Of a DNA stretch of 64,000 bases, positions 7,867 to 16,584 are shown piece after piece. The translations under genes were made by a program, and so were the position numbers. Under the pieces are notes generated by a model. The model searched no databases, was not told the origin of the DNA, and saw only the letters and a program-made list of their open reading frames with translations. Source of the stretch: a virus. The DNA lies in the IMG/VR virus record IMGVR_UViG_3300032242_000818, positions 100,718 through 164,717 of that record. One strand, 5' to 3'. Positions within the stretch are counted from its first letter, which is position 1, and the number at the start of each line of letters is the position of its first letter.

Positions 7867-9456
7867 TTATTGACCAGCAGGTTTTGGTGCATCAGCAGTT
7901 GGTGCTTCAACAGCCTGTGGCGCATTTGCTTGTAAAAAATTCTGTTGGGCAGCTTGGGTAACACCAGCAAGTTGTCCAGTACGTTCTGCATCGCTTACAT
8001 GGTATTCTTCATCTTGATCCATCTGACTTTGCATTTCTTCAATTTCATCCTCAGTCTGCATAAGAACATTTTTCTTAACCCAGTCCATTGAATAAAATTT
8101 ACCAAGATATGGTTCAATTAATTGTAAAGCATTTAAACGACCCATCAACACTTCATTATCTTTTAACTCAGCGTAATGATTATCGATTACGTAGTTATAA
8201 CGAATGTCTTGTTTAATTAATTCCCAGTCCTCTGGGCGCATAATATTTTTAGCGATTAACTGAACACGCAATGCGTCAGTAAATATATGACTAAACTTTT
8301 GACGGAGTCTTACAATAAACTTATTAAACTTAACCTCATCACGACTAATTTCTTGTGCACGACCAATACTAAAACCACCTTCTTGCTGAAGACGACCAAT
8401 TGGTACATTTAGAGCACGATATAATTTTTGCTGGAAGTATTCAATATCTTGGATCTCACCAAGATTTTGACCACCTGGAAGAGTAGTAATTTCAGTACCC
8501 TTACCACCTTCACGACGTGGCATCCAGAAGTCTTCCATCATTGACAAGTGGCGACGATCATCTCTGACCTCGCCTGTCGTTGCATCATAAACAATCTTAT
8601 TACGGAACTTGTTCATGATATCGTTTACGTATTGTTCTGCCTTAACCTTTGGCAAGTTACCTACGTCAACATAAAATATTCTACGCTCAGGTGCACGACT
8701 AATACGATAGATAACTAAACTATCTTCAATCATCTTCAACTGGTTTGTTGGCTTAATTGCTTTGTGCAAATAAGACATCATCATACCAGAGTTAGCATCT
8801 AGGAAACCAGATGGAACATAAACAACAGAATCAAGGGAGAGTTTAACACCTTGAGTTGTTTGTTCAGTAATACCTTTGTCATTGTAAAGATAGTATTCTT
8901 GTACTTCTTTAACAACCTCAACACCTTGAGGAGTTCTTGACTTAATTACATTTTTAATCCTACGAATCTTACGTGGATCAATGTAACGTAACTCAACAAT
9001 TCCTTGTTTTAAATTTTTTTCATCTAATAGAATATGAAAATATAAACGACCATCAACATACCAAGTTCTAAAGATCTCATGACCACGTTCTTGGAATTTT
9101 AATAGTTTAACTATCTCATCAAATTCAACACGAATTTTTTTCTTAATTGTTTCAGAAACATCAACATCATCTAAGTTAATAGTAACTGTTTGATCTTCTT
9201 CATCATAAACAATTGCTTCACTAACAATATCTTCAATTGCACCATCACAGTCACTGTAAGTAGCAACTTCACGATAACGACGGATTAGGTCGTTTTCGTT
9301 TTTAATTACACCATCTAAATCCATGACCATACCGTAGTAACCACCAGCATTTACGCCAGTGTTTACTACAGTCGATCCATCTTGAGGATTAGGCGCAACA
9401 ATACTGTCAATCGCACTATCCTTTTTTCTTAGGATTTCAAATCCAAATAATTGCAT
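7867..9456 (-). CDS. 20: Portal vertex protein gp20
   Basis: 529 residues (T4: 524). Family hallmarks include DLIRRYREVATYSDCDGAIEDIV, YIDPRKIRRIK, VYRISRAPERRIFYVDVGNLPK, DFWMPRREGGKGTEI and PIGRLQQEGGFSIGRAQEI. It forms the dodecameric vertex through which the gp16/gp17 terminase packages DNA and to which the gp13/gp14 neck binds. The C-terminal ~60 residues are Gln/Ala-rich and likely disordered. The gene lies between gp19 and gp67 in the usual head order. Confidence 0.96.
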   Translation of the reverse strand: MQLFGFEILRKKDSAIDSIVAPNPQDGSTVVNTGVNAGGYYGMVMDLDGVIKNENDLIRRYREVATYSDCDGAIEDIVSEAIVYDEEDQTVTINLDDVDVSETIKKKIRVEFDEIVKLLKFQERGHEIFRTWYVDGRLYFHILLDEKNLKQGIVELRYIDPRKIRRIKNVIKSRTPQGVEVVKEVQEYYLYNDKGITEQTTQGVKLSLDSVVYVPSGFLDANSGMMMSYLHKAIKPTNQLKMIEDSLVIYRISRAPERRIFYVDVGNLPKVKAEQYVNDIMNKFRNKIVYDATTGEVRDDRRHLSMMEDFWMPRREGGKGTEITTLPGGQNLGEIQDIEYFQQKLYRALNVPIGRLQQEGGFSIGRAQEISRDEVKFNKFIVRLRQKFSHIFTDALRVQLIAKNIMRPEDWELIKQDIRYNYVIDNHYAELKDNEVLMGRLNALQLIEPYLGKFYSMDWVKKNVLMQTEDEIEEMQSQMDQDEEYHVSDAERTGQLAGVTQAAQQNFLQANAPQAVEAPTADAPKPAGQ

Positions 9457-9483
9457 TATATAATACCTTCAGGTAAATTAATA

Positions 9484-10071
9484 TTATAGTGGGAAACTAC
9501 CAACTGGAGTATCAACAGAAACATTAACACCAAAGCCAGCAGCTGCGCCAGTAGCAGATGTAAAGAAGTTGTATTGGAACTCTACATCAAACTGTTCGAT
9601 AGCATTTTGTTGTTCGTAATCTAAACCGATTGCAGAAACAGTAGTTGGATAAGCATCAACAAACTTATAAGTCTTGATAATTGAACCACTACGATCTAAT
9701 TGGTGTACTTGTAAGTCAACTTGGTAATCTTCAGGATTAACACGACCAGAAGTAGTATCATAGTTCTGAATACCAGATTGCCATTGCTCTAGTGCATTAC
9801 GGATACCAAAAGTAGTATCGTTGTAAATTGTCACAGTCCATGGTTGGAATGTACGCTCACCAGCAAAGTTAACTGGGCGACCACGATAGAGAACACCGAT
9901 GTTCTCAATAGTAGAAGCAGGTAACTGAGCAGCTTTACACAAGAACTGTGCACGCTGACCAGCTACTGGACCAAGAGTAACGAAACTTGGAAAGGTTAGT
10001 TCAACACGGAATTGGTTTGGGCGAGCACCGCCACCCAACATCTGCGCTTTAAAATCAGCAATATTTGCCAT
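9484..10071 (-). CDS. 19: Tail tube protein gp19
   Basis: 195 residues, a little longer than T4 gp19 (163). The tube-fold signatures are NQFRVELTFPSF, FLCKAAQLPASTIENIGVLY, the FAGERTFQPWTVTIYND strand, and the final EQFDVEFQYNFFTS strand. It forms the inner tube polymerised on gp48/gp54. It lies between sheath and portal genes, with its own late box (10091-10099) and an AAGGAGAAATAA ribosome binding site. The C-terminal ~25 Gly/Val-rich residues extend past the core fold. Confidence 0.94.
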   Translation of the reverse strand: MANIADFKAQMLGGGARPNQFRVELTFPSFVTLGPVAGQRAQFLCKAAQLPASTIENIGVLYRGRPVNFAGERTFQPWTVTIYNDTTFGIRNALEQWQSGIQNYDTTSGRVNPEDYQVDLQVHQLDRSGSIIKTYKFVDAYPTTVSAIGLDYEQQNAIEQFDVEFQYNFFTSATGAAAGFGVNVSVDTPVGSFPL

Positions 10072-10090
10072 TTATTTCTCCTTAGTTCTT

Positions 10091-10099
10091 TTATTTATC
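10091..10099 (-). promoter_or_regulatory. Late promoter motif GATAAATAA before gp19
   Basis: The motif GATAAATAA lies on the minus strand 20 bases upstream of the gp19 ATG, just after the gp18 stop. Its distance to the start matches other late boxes in this window. Confidence 0.55.
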
Positions 10100-10104
10100 T
10101 ACTA

Positions 10105-12279
10105 TTAAGCACCGACTTCAGTAAAGCTGATAGAAGAACGAGCAGCAATAAAGTTCAGAGTAATGTAGTTGATAGAACGATTTGGCTTAACATAGATGTC
10201 AGCAACAAAGTTATTAGAATCAATAACTTCACCAGTGTTGTTAGATCCATCGCATACTACTTTAAAATCAGTAATACCACGACGACCTTGTACACCACGT
10301 AAGAATGGTTCTACTAGGTTACGGAATTGTGCTTGAGTAAAGCTGTCGTTGAATTCAAACAACTGGAACTTAGCAGCAGTAGCAATTGATTTTTCCATAA
10401 CGATGAATAGACGACGTACGTTAATACGATCGAAAGCAGATGGTTTAGCAAGCAATGTCTTGTCACCGAATAGAACAGTACCTTCACCTGGGAAAGTAAC
10501 AACTGGGTTAACACCAGCAGCGTAAAGAACATCACGATCTGCTTTAGTTGGATTAACTGCCAATTTAACTACGTTCTTAATCTGACCACGATTTAAACCA
10601 CCTGGAGAGAACCATGGGTCATTAGTGTTGTCAGTACGAGCGCATAGACCAGCAACGTCGCCATTCAAAGGAACAAAACGATATACGTCATTGTAACGAT
10701 CGTATTGGTATTTGTAACCAGAATCCATAACAGCATATGAAGTGCTAGAGATTGCATTACGGAAAGCAACTAGAGGAGTTGTGGCAGTAGAGCCATTTCC
10801 AGTAATCGGAGCACCAGTAGACAAGTTTTGTGGAGATACGAATGCTACGCAGTCAAGACGTGTTTCACAGATATTAGAAATAATATACTGAGCAACAGTA
10901 GCAGTAACACCACCGCATGGAACTAAAGAGATGTCATAAGTGGCATCATCAGCATATAATGACCATGCAGTTTGTAGTTGACCATCAGTAGCTGCAAGAT
11001 CATCAACACCACCAGATAGTGAACGATCAATAGGAGCAGATAAGTTTACAAAAGTTTTGGCAGTTGAAGACGTACCCCAATTTGTACCAGAAGTAGGGTG
11101 ATCCATCCAGTAGATATATTTAGAATCACCATTAATTACGTTAGCGTAATAGTTGCTAGTACCATTTGGTAATTTACCATCAGATGATTTAGAAACATAA
11201 GCAAATTTTTCTAAAATAGATCCTGGAACACCAGTCCATAAACCATCTTCATCGATAACGATTACGTGTAATTCGTCTTGTGAACCACCAACACTAGTAG
11301 CCCAAGTAGATGTACCTGGAGCAGTATTAAAGTTAGAAGCGTATGTCCAAGTAGAGAAACCTACTGAATCACACATAGAAACTTTTAATGAGTTACCTAA
11401 TGTTCCTGGATACTTAGCAGCCCACTCACCAACAGTACCTGCGCCTGTTGAGTATGTGTTTAGATAATCTGTGGTATTATTAATTTTTACGCCACCAGTA
11501 GTTACAGCAGCAGTAAATGTAGCACCAGTACCGCCACCACCAGAAATAGTAACTGTAGGAGTAAGAGTATAACCTGTACCTGGATTAGTAATAGTAATAG
11601 AAGCAACAGTAGAAGAAGAGATTGTAACAGTTCCAAGGGTAGCATTAATACCAGAGCCTACGTTACCAAGAGTAGCAGTAGGCGCAGAAGTATATCCTGA
11701 CCCACCAGAAATAACTACGATACCAGTAATTGCGCCACCAGAAACAGTAACAGTACCTGTAGCAGTAGTACCACCAACAACTTGAGGAGCACTAAATGTT
11801 ACGATAACACCAGAAACATATCCTGAACCACCAGCAGAAACAGTTACAGCAGTAACAGCGCCACCAGAAAGAACAGCAGTACCAGTTGCTTGAACACCAC
11901 CAGAAACATCTGGAGTATTAAACGTAACTGTAGGGACAGAAGTATATCCTGATCCAGGAGCAGTTCTAGTTACAGAAGTTACAGTGCCAGATAGAGTAGC
12001 AACAGCATTACGTGCATTAGTTGTATCCGCACGAGTTACTAATAAAGCATTAGTATAAGATAGGAAGTTTGCTGCAGTAAAGAAAGATTTATAATTAACA
12101 TCATTTGGTTTACCAAAGAGAGAAACTAGTTCGTTCTCTGAAGTAACCTGAGTTGGGGACATAACTGGACCCCATTGGAAAGCACCAGCAAAAGCACCAC
12201 GGCTTGTAGATACTGCTGGAACGATCGCTGAAAAATCTTTTTCTACGACTGCAACGCCTGGAGATAATTGGAAAGGCAT
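10105..12279 (-). CDS. 18: Tail sheath protein gp18 with inserted beta-repeat domain
   Basis: 724 residues (T4: 659). The N-terminus MPFQLSPGVAVVEKDFSAIV and the C-terminal half (RINVRRLFIVMEKSIATAAK, LFEFNDSFTQAQFRNLVEPF, GITDFKVVCD) are classic contractile sheath. Residues ~99-262 are an insertion of four GSGYTSxPTVT-type repeats found also in gp14, gp8 and gp53 here. It sits where T4 sheath has variable surface domains, so it probably decorates the outside of the sheath. Its leader contains a late box and a stem-loop (12311-12341). It is expressed with gp19. Confidence 0.95.
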   Translation of the reverse strand: MPFQLSPGVAVVEKDFSAIVPAVSTSRGAFAGAFQWGPVMSPTQVTSENELVSLFGKPNDVNYKSFFTAANFLSYTNALLVTRADTTNARNAVATLSGTVTSVTRTAPGSGYTSVPTVTFNTPDVSGGVQATGTAVLSGGAVTAVTVSAGGSGYVSGVIVTFSAPQVVGGTTATGTVTVSGGAITGIVVISGGSGYTSAPTATLGNVGSGINATLGTVTISSSTVASITITNPGTGYTLTPTVTISGGGGTGATFTAAVTTGGVKINNTTDYLNTYSTGAGTVGEWAAKYPGTLGNSLKVSMCDSVGFSTWTYASNFNTAPGTSTWATSVGGSQDELHVIVIDEDGLWTGVPGSILEKFAYVSKSSDGKLPNGTSNYYANVINGDSKYIYWMDHPTSGTNWGTSSTAKTFVNLSAPIDRSLSGGVDDLAATDGQLQTAWSLYADDATYDISLVPCGGVTATVAQYIISNICETRLDCVAFVSPQNLSTGAPITGNGSTATTPLVAFRNAISSTSYAVMDSGYKYQYDRYNDVYRFVPLNGDVAGLCARTDNTNDPWFSPGGLNRGQIKNVVKLAVNPTKADRDVLYAAGVNPVVTFPGEGTVLFGDKTLLAKPSAFDRINVRRLFIVMEKSIATAAKFQLFEFNDSFTQAQFRNLVEPFLRGVQGRRGITDFKVVCDGSNNTGEVIDSNNFVADIYVKPNRSINYITLNFIAARSSISFTEVGA
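11494..11985 (-). repeat. Four GSGYTSxPTVT modules inside gp18
   Basis: Residues ~99-262 of the sheath contain four copies of a ~40-residue unit: GSGYTSVPTVTF, GSGYVSGVIVTF, GSGYTSAPTATL and GTGYTLTPTVTI. Each is followed by a Gly-rich turn and a (V/I)T(S/A)(V/I)T(V/I) strand. The plus-strand word agaagtatatcctga recurs at two of the four copies and again in gene 14, so homology is visible at DNA level. Confidence 0.85.
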
Positions 12280-12310
12280 TGTAATTCTCCTTGTTAATAA
12301 GTTTTACTTT

Positions 12311-12341
12311 TAGACAGAAATCTTGTCTACCATTTATTTAG
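12311..12341 (-). promoter_or_regulatory. Late promoter and leader stem-loop of the sheath operon
   Basis: The minus-strand box CTAAATAA (12334-12341) is followed at once by the hairpin TAGACA-loop-TGTCTA (12311-12329). There are then about 30 bases to the gp18 ATG, with an AAGGAGAA ribosome binding site. The hairpin would sit near the 5' end of the late transcript and may stabilise it. Confidence 0.55.
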
Positions 12342-12356
12342 TTTTTATTGGTTTTC

Positions 12357-13934
12357 TCAAAAATTCAATGGATCTTTTTCGCCATTTCCATCATCATAGA
12401 ACCCAAAGGGAGTAAGTTCATCCTCAATCGCTTGAATCTGTTTCTCGTACATAATAGTTCTTAGGTTTATGTTATTTAGGTCTTTAAAATATGGCTGAGT
12501 TGTAAGCCATCCGAAAAGAACTAAAGGCATAACCAAGTCATCATGGTATCCCTCATCTGCCTCATACGAACCTTTTTTCTCAATAAAAGTAGAGATTTCA
12601 GAGATCGTATCCGCATCAGTGATTAATAATTTATTTTCTTCGACTAAAGACTTGAAGTTATGACACCCAATTCGTTTAATCTTTTTATCAGTGTTAACTC
12701 CAAGTTGTGTTTTACCACCACCGAAACCAGCACCAACATATTGCCCATTAGTATGTCTATTAACAAACAGGATATTCTCATATTCTAATTCATTGTATAT
12801 GATATGGGCAACCTGTTCGCTAACATTTATCTCAATTAAGAGATATGCTTCATTATATTCTTTACCTATTTTGTATAAAATGTTTGGATATAGTAGAGGA
12901 CTAATGTCATTCTTTCTATACTTTGCAACAATTCTATATGGTGATTCAGTAATATCAATAACCTGAAATGCTGAGTAGTCGCCACCAACACCTTTTGCGA
13001 CGTCAGCCACTAAACAATATGTATGACCTTTTTGTGGTCTTACATAAACATCCAATCCATCTTTTTCGTAGATCTTTGGATCAATAGGCATTCTAGCAAT
13101 AACATCGGCATTGATCAATGTTAAACTAGAACCTAAGAATTTACAAGTAACCTCTTGGTTATATTTAAGTTCACCAAGCATTGCCTTTTGTTCAGCTGCC
13201 CATTTTTCATCACGACCTGGAATTTCCCAATAAGGAATAAACAATGGAGTAAAACCATTACGACCATTCTCAGCATCATTCCAGAATTTCCAGAAGTGAT
13301 TATAACCAAGTGGTGTTGAACTCAGCAGAATCTTAGTTGTTTCACCAGCAGAAATAGTTGGGTAAACAGAAGTAAAGAATTCTTCAGCTACGTTATTAGG
13401 AATAATCGCAGCCTCATCAACGTAAAGCATGTTAACAGACTTACCACGGATACCAGAAGTAGAAGTTGCAGCAGTAAATACTTTGCTACCATTTTCTAAT
13501 TCAATATCACCTTTGTTCCAAGTAGTAACACCTTGTTGCATCCAAATAGGCAGCATCTCATACATAGTTTGATAACGATCTAGTACTTCTCTTGCAGATG
13601 GTGCTTTATTAGCCAATATGGCAACAGTTTTATTTGCTTGGAATAAAGTATACCATAAGATATATGCGGCAGAAGTAGTAGTCTTACCTTGTTGACGACC
13701 TTCCATAAGAATGATGCGTCGGTTATTATGAATAACATCCAACTTTTTCTTTTGACACTCATATAACTTAAACAGCTGAAGACCATGGTCAAGCGTAACA
13801 ATATAGCAATAATTTTCTACAAAGTAAATATAATCCTGAGCACATTTCATATACTCACGAATATTATCTGGTGTAAAATCAACAGTAACACCAGCAGCTT
13901 TTAAGTTCGAATTCGAATTATATATTTCTGCCAT
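12357..13934 (-). CDS. 17: Terminase large subunit gp17
   Basis: 525 residues (T4: 610). ATPase motifs: Walker A GRQQGKT (79-85), Walker B MLYVDE with Asp173/Glu174, and coupling motif LLSSTP. The C-terminal nuclease domain shows the RNase H-like Asp in LVADVAKGVGGDY and the late acidic patch YHDDLVMPL. It translocates DNA into the head and cuts at headful. The small subunit gp16 is on the other strand at 54742, an unusually distant position. It is adjacent to gp15 with no gap. Confidence 0.96.
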   Translation of the reverse strand: MAEIYNSNSNLKAAGVTVDFTPDNIREYMKCAQDYIYFVENYCYIVTLDHGLQLFKLYECQKKKLDVIHNNRRIILMEGRQQGKTTTSAAYILWYTLFQANKTVAILANKAPSAREVLDRYQTMYEMLPIWMQQGVTTWNKGDIELENGSKVFTAATSTSGIRGKSVNMLYVDEAAIIPNNVAEEFFTSVYPTISAGETTKILLSSTPLGYNHFWKFWNDAENGRNGFTPLFIPYWEIPGRDEKWAAEQKAMLGELKYNQEVTCKFLGSSLTLINADVIARMPIDPKIYEKDGLDVYVRPQKGHTYCLVADVAKGVGGDYSAFQVIDITESPYRIVAKYRKNDISPLLYPNILYKIGKEYNEAYLLIEINVSEQVAHIIYNELEYENILFVNRHTNGQYVGAGFGGGKTQLGVNTDKKIKRIGCHNFKSLVEENKLLITDADTISEISTFIEKKGSYEADEGYHDDLVMPLVLFGWLTTQPYFKDLNNINLRTIMYEKQIQAIEDELTPFGFYDDGNGEKDPLNF

Positions 13935-14684
13935 TTATAAACCTTGGCCAGTCCACTGCTCCGAAGTAACTGTTGCACTAGTCAAATCGCCTTGCGCAAC
14001 ATAAACTCTATGAGCACCAGCAACTTCATTCTCTCCAATATTAGCATTAACCTGAGTAATAATATTTTGACCAGAAACTGGACCGTATAGATTAAGTTTC
14101 ATTTCAAAGTTAAGTGTATGAGTAACAAATCTTCTATCTGTAAATGAACCATCATACTCATCAACAACTGATACACTATTTAAAATAACTGGAACATCCA
14201 TGGTAATCCCCATCTCAGGAACCATGTTAATTGTTAAATTATATTCAGGTGTAAAAGTAGGAAGGATCTGTTCAATAATTTGCATACCATCTTCTTGTGT
14301 TTTTGTTAACACATAAAGGGACAAATCTAAATTATATGGAACAGGGGTATATACAGTTGGCTTAGTTGAAGCAGATGCATCTGATTGAATCTGCTGCATA
14401 CGATTTAGTTTACGAGAAGAATCATAAGTATAACCCATAATCTCAAAAGACATTCTTGGTAAAGAAATCATAGTTGTGTTATTTTCTAAATCAGACTGCT
14501 GATCTAAACGAACTAACCATTTTTCTTTTGGTGCATATGAAAGAGGAACTTGTAAACGCTGAATAGTATCACCATTAACAGAGTCGCCTTGTTTGCGATC
14601 AATATAAACATCGCTGAATAAACGACCGAATGCTACGATCGCCTTTCTTATAGAACCATGATAGTAAACATTTCCATTAAGCAT
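13935..14684 (-). CDS. 15: Tail sheath stabiliser/terminator gp15
   Basis: 249 residues (T4: 272). Matching signatures are the N-terminal YYHGSIRKAIVAFGRLFSDV, the VPLSYAPKEKW strand, and LSLYVLTKTQEDGMQIIEQI followed by LPTFTPEYNLTINM. gp15 caps the sheath and tube and joins the tail to the head via gp13/gp14. It overlaps the end of gene 14 by eight bases and abuts gene 17, consistent with one neck-terminase operon. Confidence 0.9.
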   Translation of the reverse strand: MLNGNVYYHGSIRKAIVAFGRLFSDVYIDRKQGDSVNGDTIQRLQVPLSYAPKEKWLVRLDQQSDLENNTTMISLPRMSFEIMGYTYDSSRKLNRMQQIQSDASASTKPTVYTPVPYNLDLSLYVLTKTQEDGMQIIEQILPTFTPEYNLTINMVPEMGITMDVPVILNSVSVVDEYDGSFTDRRFVTHTLNFEMKLNLYGPVSGQNIITQVNANIGENEVAGAHRVYVAQGDLTSATVTSEQWTGQGL

Positions 14685-15606
14685 TGTTTATTTCTCCGAA
14701 TGGATTATGTTCGTCAAAGTTTATTACACCAGTTGCTGCAGTTTTAAATGTATCATTCTCACCAAAACCATCAGAAGATTTATTGATATCAATATCAATG
14801 GTTGTCGTTGCAGCAGCACCACTTCCACCGCCACCAATAAAACTTACAGTTGGAGCAATAGAATAACCAGTACCTGCGTTTGTGATAGTTATCCCAGTAA
14901 TCTTATTTAAAGTTGCACCAGTTGTTCCTCTAATTGCAGTAGCCGCAGCACCGATTCCAGAAGAACTAGTAAATACAACAGTTGGAACAGAAGTATATCC
15001 TGAACCACTATTTGTTAATGTAATAGTATGCACACGACCATGAATGTTTCTAGTAGTATTAGTACTGAATGTTTTAAGAGATTCAAATGCATCAACCTCA
15101 GCAATACCAGTATCAATTCTTTCTGAAGAGTACTGGAATAATTCAACTTGAAGTTTATAAACATATAGTTTACCGAGTTGATAAAATGGATCTAGATGTT
15201 GAACAAATTTAAGTTCAAACAAACCACCAGTAAGCGGGAAGTAAATTAAATCACCTTCATTTGGGCGAGAAGGAATTGTAGTTGCACCATAACGACCAAC
15301 CAATTGATTCCAACGTCTACGAGCAACTACTAAAGTTGCAGACTGTTCAATCATTAAACCAAACTTCTGAATGAAAGCACCCTGACCACCAAATGAGTCT
15401 ACGTTCTCAAAATACATTTCGATAGGAAATGCAGTTTTAAATTGAGAAAGGCGATCTTCACCTAGAACATTATCCTTAGATACTAAGGATCTTGGAATGT
15501 AGAATACCTCATTACCATAAATCTTTAATGATTCAATGATAATATCTTCAATCAGGTACTGTTCGTTTTTAGTTCCCTGAGAAAAATATACATTTACTGT
15601 AGACAT
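14677..15606 (-). CDS. 14: Neck protein gp14 with C-terminal beta-repeat modules
   Basis: 309 residues (T4: 256). Residues 1-175 show the gp14 pattern: NEQYLIEDIIIESLKIYGNE, FYIPRSLV, LGEDRLSQFK, FPIEMYFENVDSFGG, ATLVVARRRWNQLVG. Residues ~190-270 hold two GSGYTSVPTVVF/GTGYSIAPTVSF modules homologous to those in gp18 and gp8, inserted before the conserved C-terminal INFDEHNPFGE. gp14 with gp13 closes the portal after packaging. The inserted modules could project from the neck like whiskers; that is inference. Confidence 0.92.
   Translation of the reverse strand: MSTVNVYFSQGTKNEQYLIEDIIIESLKIYGNEVFYIPRSLVSKDNVLGEDRLSQFKTAFPIEMYFENVDSFGGQGAFIQKFGLMIEQSATLVVARRRWNQLVGRYGATTIPSRPNEGDLIYFPLTGGLFELKFVQHLDPFYQLGKLYVYKLQVELFQYSSERIDTGIAEVDAFESLKTFSTNTTRNIHGRVHTITLTNSGSGYTSVPTVVFTSSSGIGAAATAIRGTTGATLNKITGITITNAGTGYSIAPTVSFIGGGGSGAAATTTIDIDINKSSDGFGENDTFKTAATGVINFDEHNPFGEINNA
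14797..15039 (-). repeat. Two GSGYTSxPTVT modules inside gp14
   Basis: Residues ~190-270 of gp14 hold two copies of the same ~40-residue unit as in gp18. The plus-strand word acagaagtatatcctga of the first copy is identical to a word in gene 18 at about 11937. Confidence 0.8.
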
Positions 15607-15607
15607 T

Positions 15608-16573
15608 TTATCCTAAGAAGAATTCTAGCGGAGCTGATTTATTTTGTAATTCGTCTTCTAAGGTTTGAATTTCATTCATGGCTTCAGCATATAACTTATC
15701 GCCATCTAATGTTACGCCACCTGGAAGTTGAAGACCTGTAAATTTCTTTAGGTTAGTACCCCATTGACGTTTGAATTGAGCAGTAGTATAACGCTTGATC
15801 CAGTTTTCATTCCAAACCTTTGAGAACTCAGCTGGGTCAAGAGCACGATATGCTTGAACAATAATATAGTCCCCAAACTGAACATCAGTTGCCCAGTTAA
15901 TATCTAAGTAAAGACGATTTTGTAAACGATTAAAGCGATATAGCGTATGTCCATTCAACTCTAAATCTAACAGAGCCAAATGAGACATAACAGTTTTAAA
16001 GTAAATGATAGATGTAGATGTTAAATCATACAAGTCATTTAAACGTAATTGATATTGCAAATCAAAGATATTCTTAGAAGAAGATGCTTGACCAATGGAT
16101 AGCACTTTTTGTACACCGTAAACAGCATCGGGAATATCTATGTATTTCTTATCGTACTCACCAAGCGTACAAGGAGTACCTGAACCAAGAGTAGCAGTAA
16201 CACCGCCACCAGTAATAGTTTCACCAGCAATAAAAGTACCAACTACGTTTTTAACAAGTAGTGTATTACCAGTAGAAGCAACTGAGTTTTCTCTAGTTAC
16301 TGTTGCCTTTGCGCCAGAAGTCCCACCAACGATTGGTTGTTCTAAACCAAACGATGCAGCATTACCTGTAGTAAGAGTAATAGTTGAAGCGTGGATTTGA
16401 CACTTAAGATATATTTGTTCTATACCCTCATAGTGATATAGACGCCAGTAATCTAGCACCTGATCAATACGATCTTCTAACTGATCATCGTCTACGTTAA
16501 TCTCCAAAACTGGAGCACCTAGATCTCTGAGGCAGTATTGCTTTAGATCTTCTCTACTTGTTGGGATTGCCAT
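15608..16573 (-). CDS. 13: Neck protein gp13 with inserted domain
   Basis: 321 residues (T4: 309). gp13 signatures: REDLKQYCLRDLGAPVLEIN, DDQLEDRIDQVLDYW, then KYIDIPDAVYGVQKVLSI, WIKRYTTAQFKRQWGTNLKK and the LPGGVTLDGDKLYAEA end. Residues ~61-137 are a Gly/Thr-rich insertion (TSGAKATVTREN to GETITGGGVTATLGS) not in T4 gp13. Similar TxGxxATV-type units occur in the giant protein at 31932-38378. It is directly upstream of gene 14. Confidence 0.92.
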   Translation of the reverse strand: MAIPTSREDLKQYCLRDLGAPVLEINVDDDQLEDRIDQVLDYWRLYHYEGIEQIYLKCQIHASTITLTTGNAASFGLEQPIVGGTSGAKATVTRENSVASTGNTLLVKNVVGTFIAGETITGGGVTATLGSGTPCTLGEYDKKYIDIPDAVYGVQKVLSIGQASSSKNIFDLQYQLRLNDLYDLTSTSIIYFKTVMSHLALLDLELNGHTLYRFNRLQNRLYLDINWATDVQFGDYIIVQAYRALDPAEFSKVWNENWIKRYTTAQFKRQWGTNLKKFTGLQLPGGVTLDGDKLYAEAMNEIQTLEDELQNKSAPLEFFLG

Positions 16574-16584
16574 TTAATTATACC

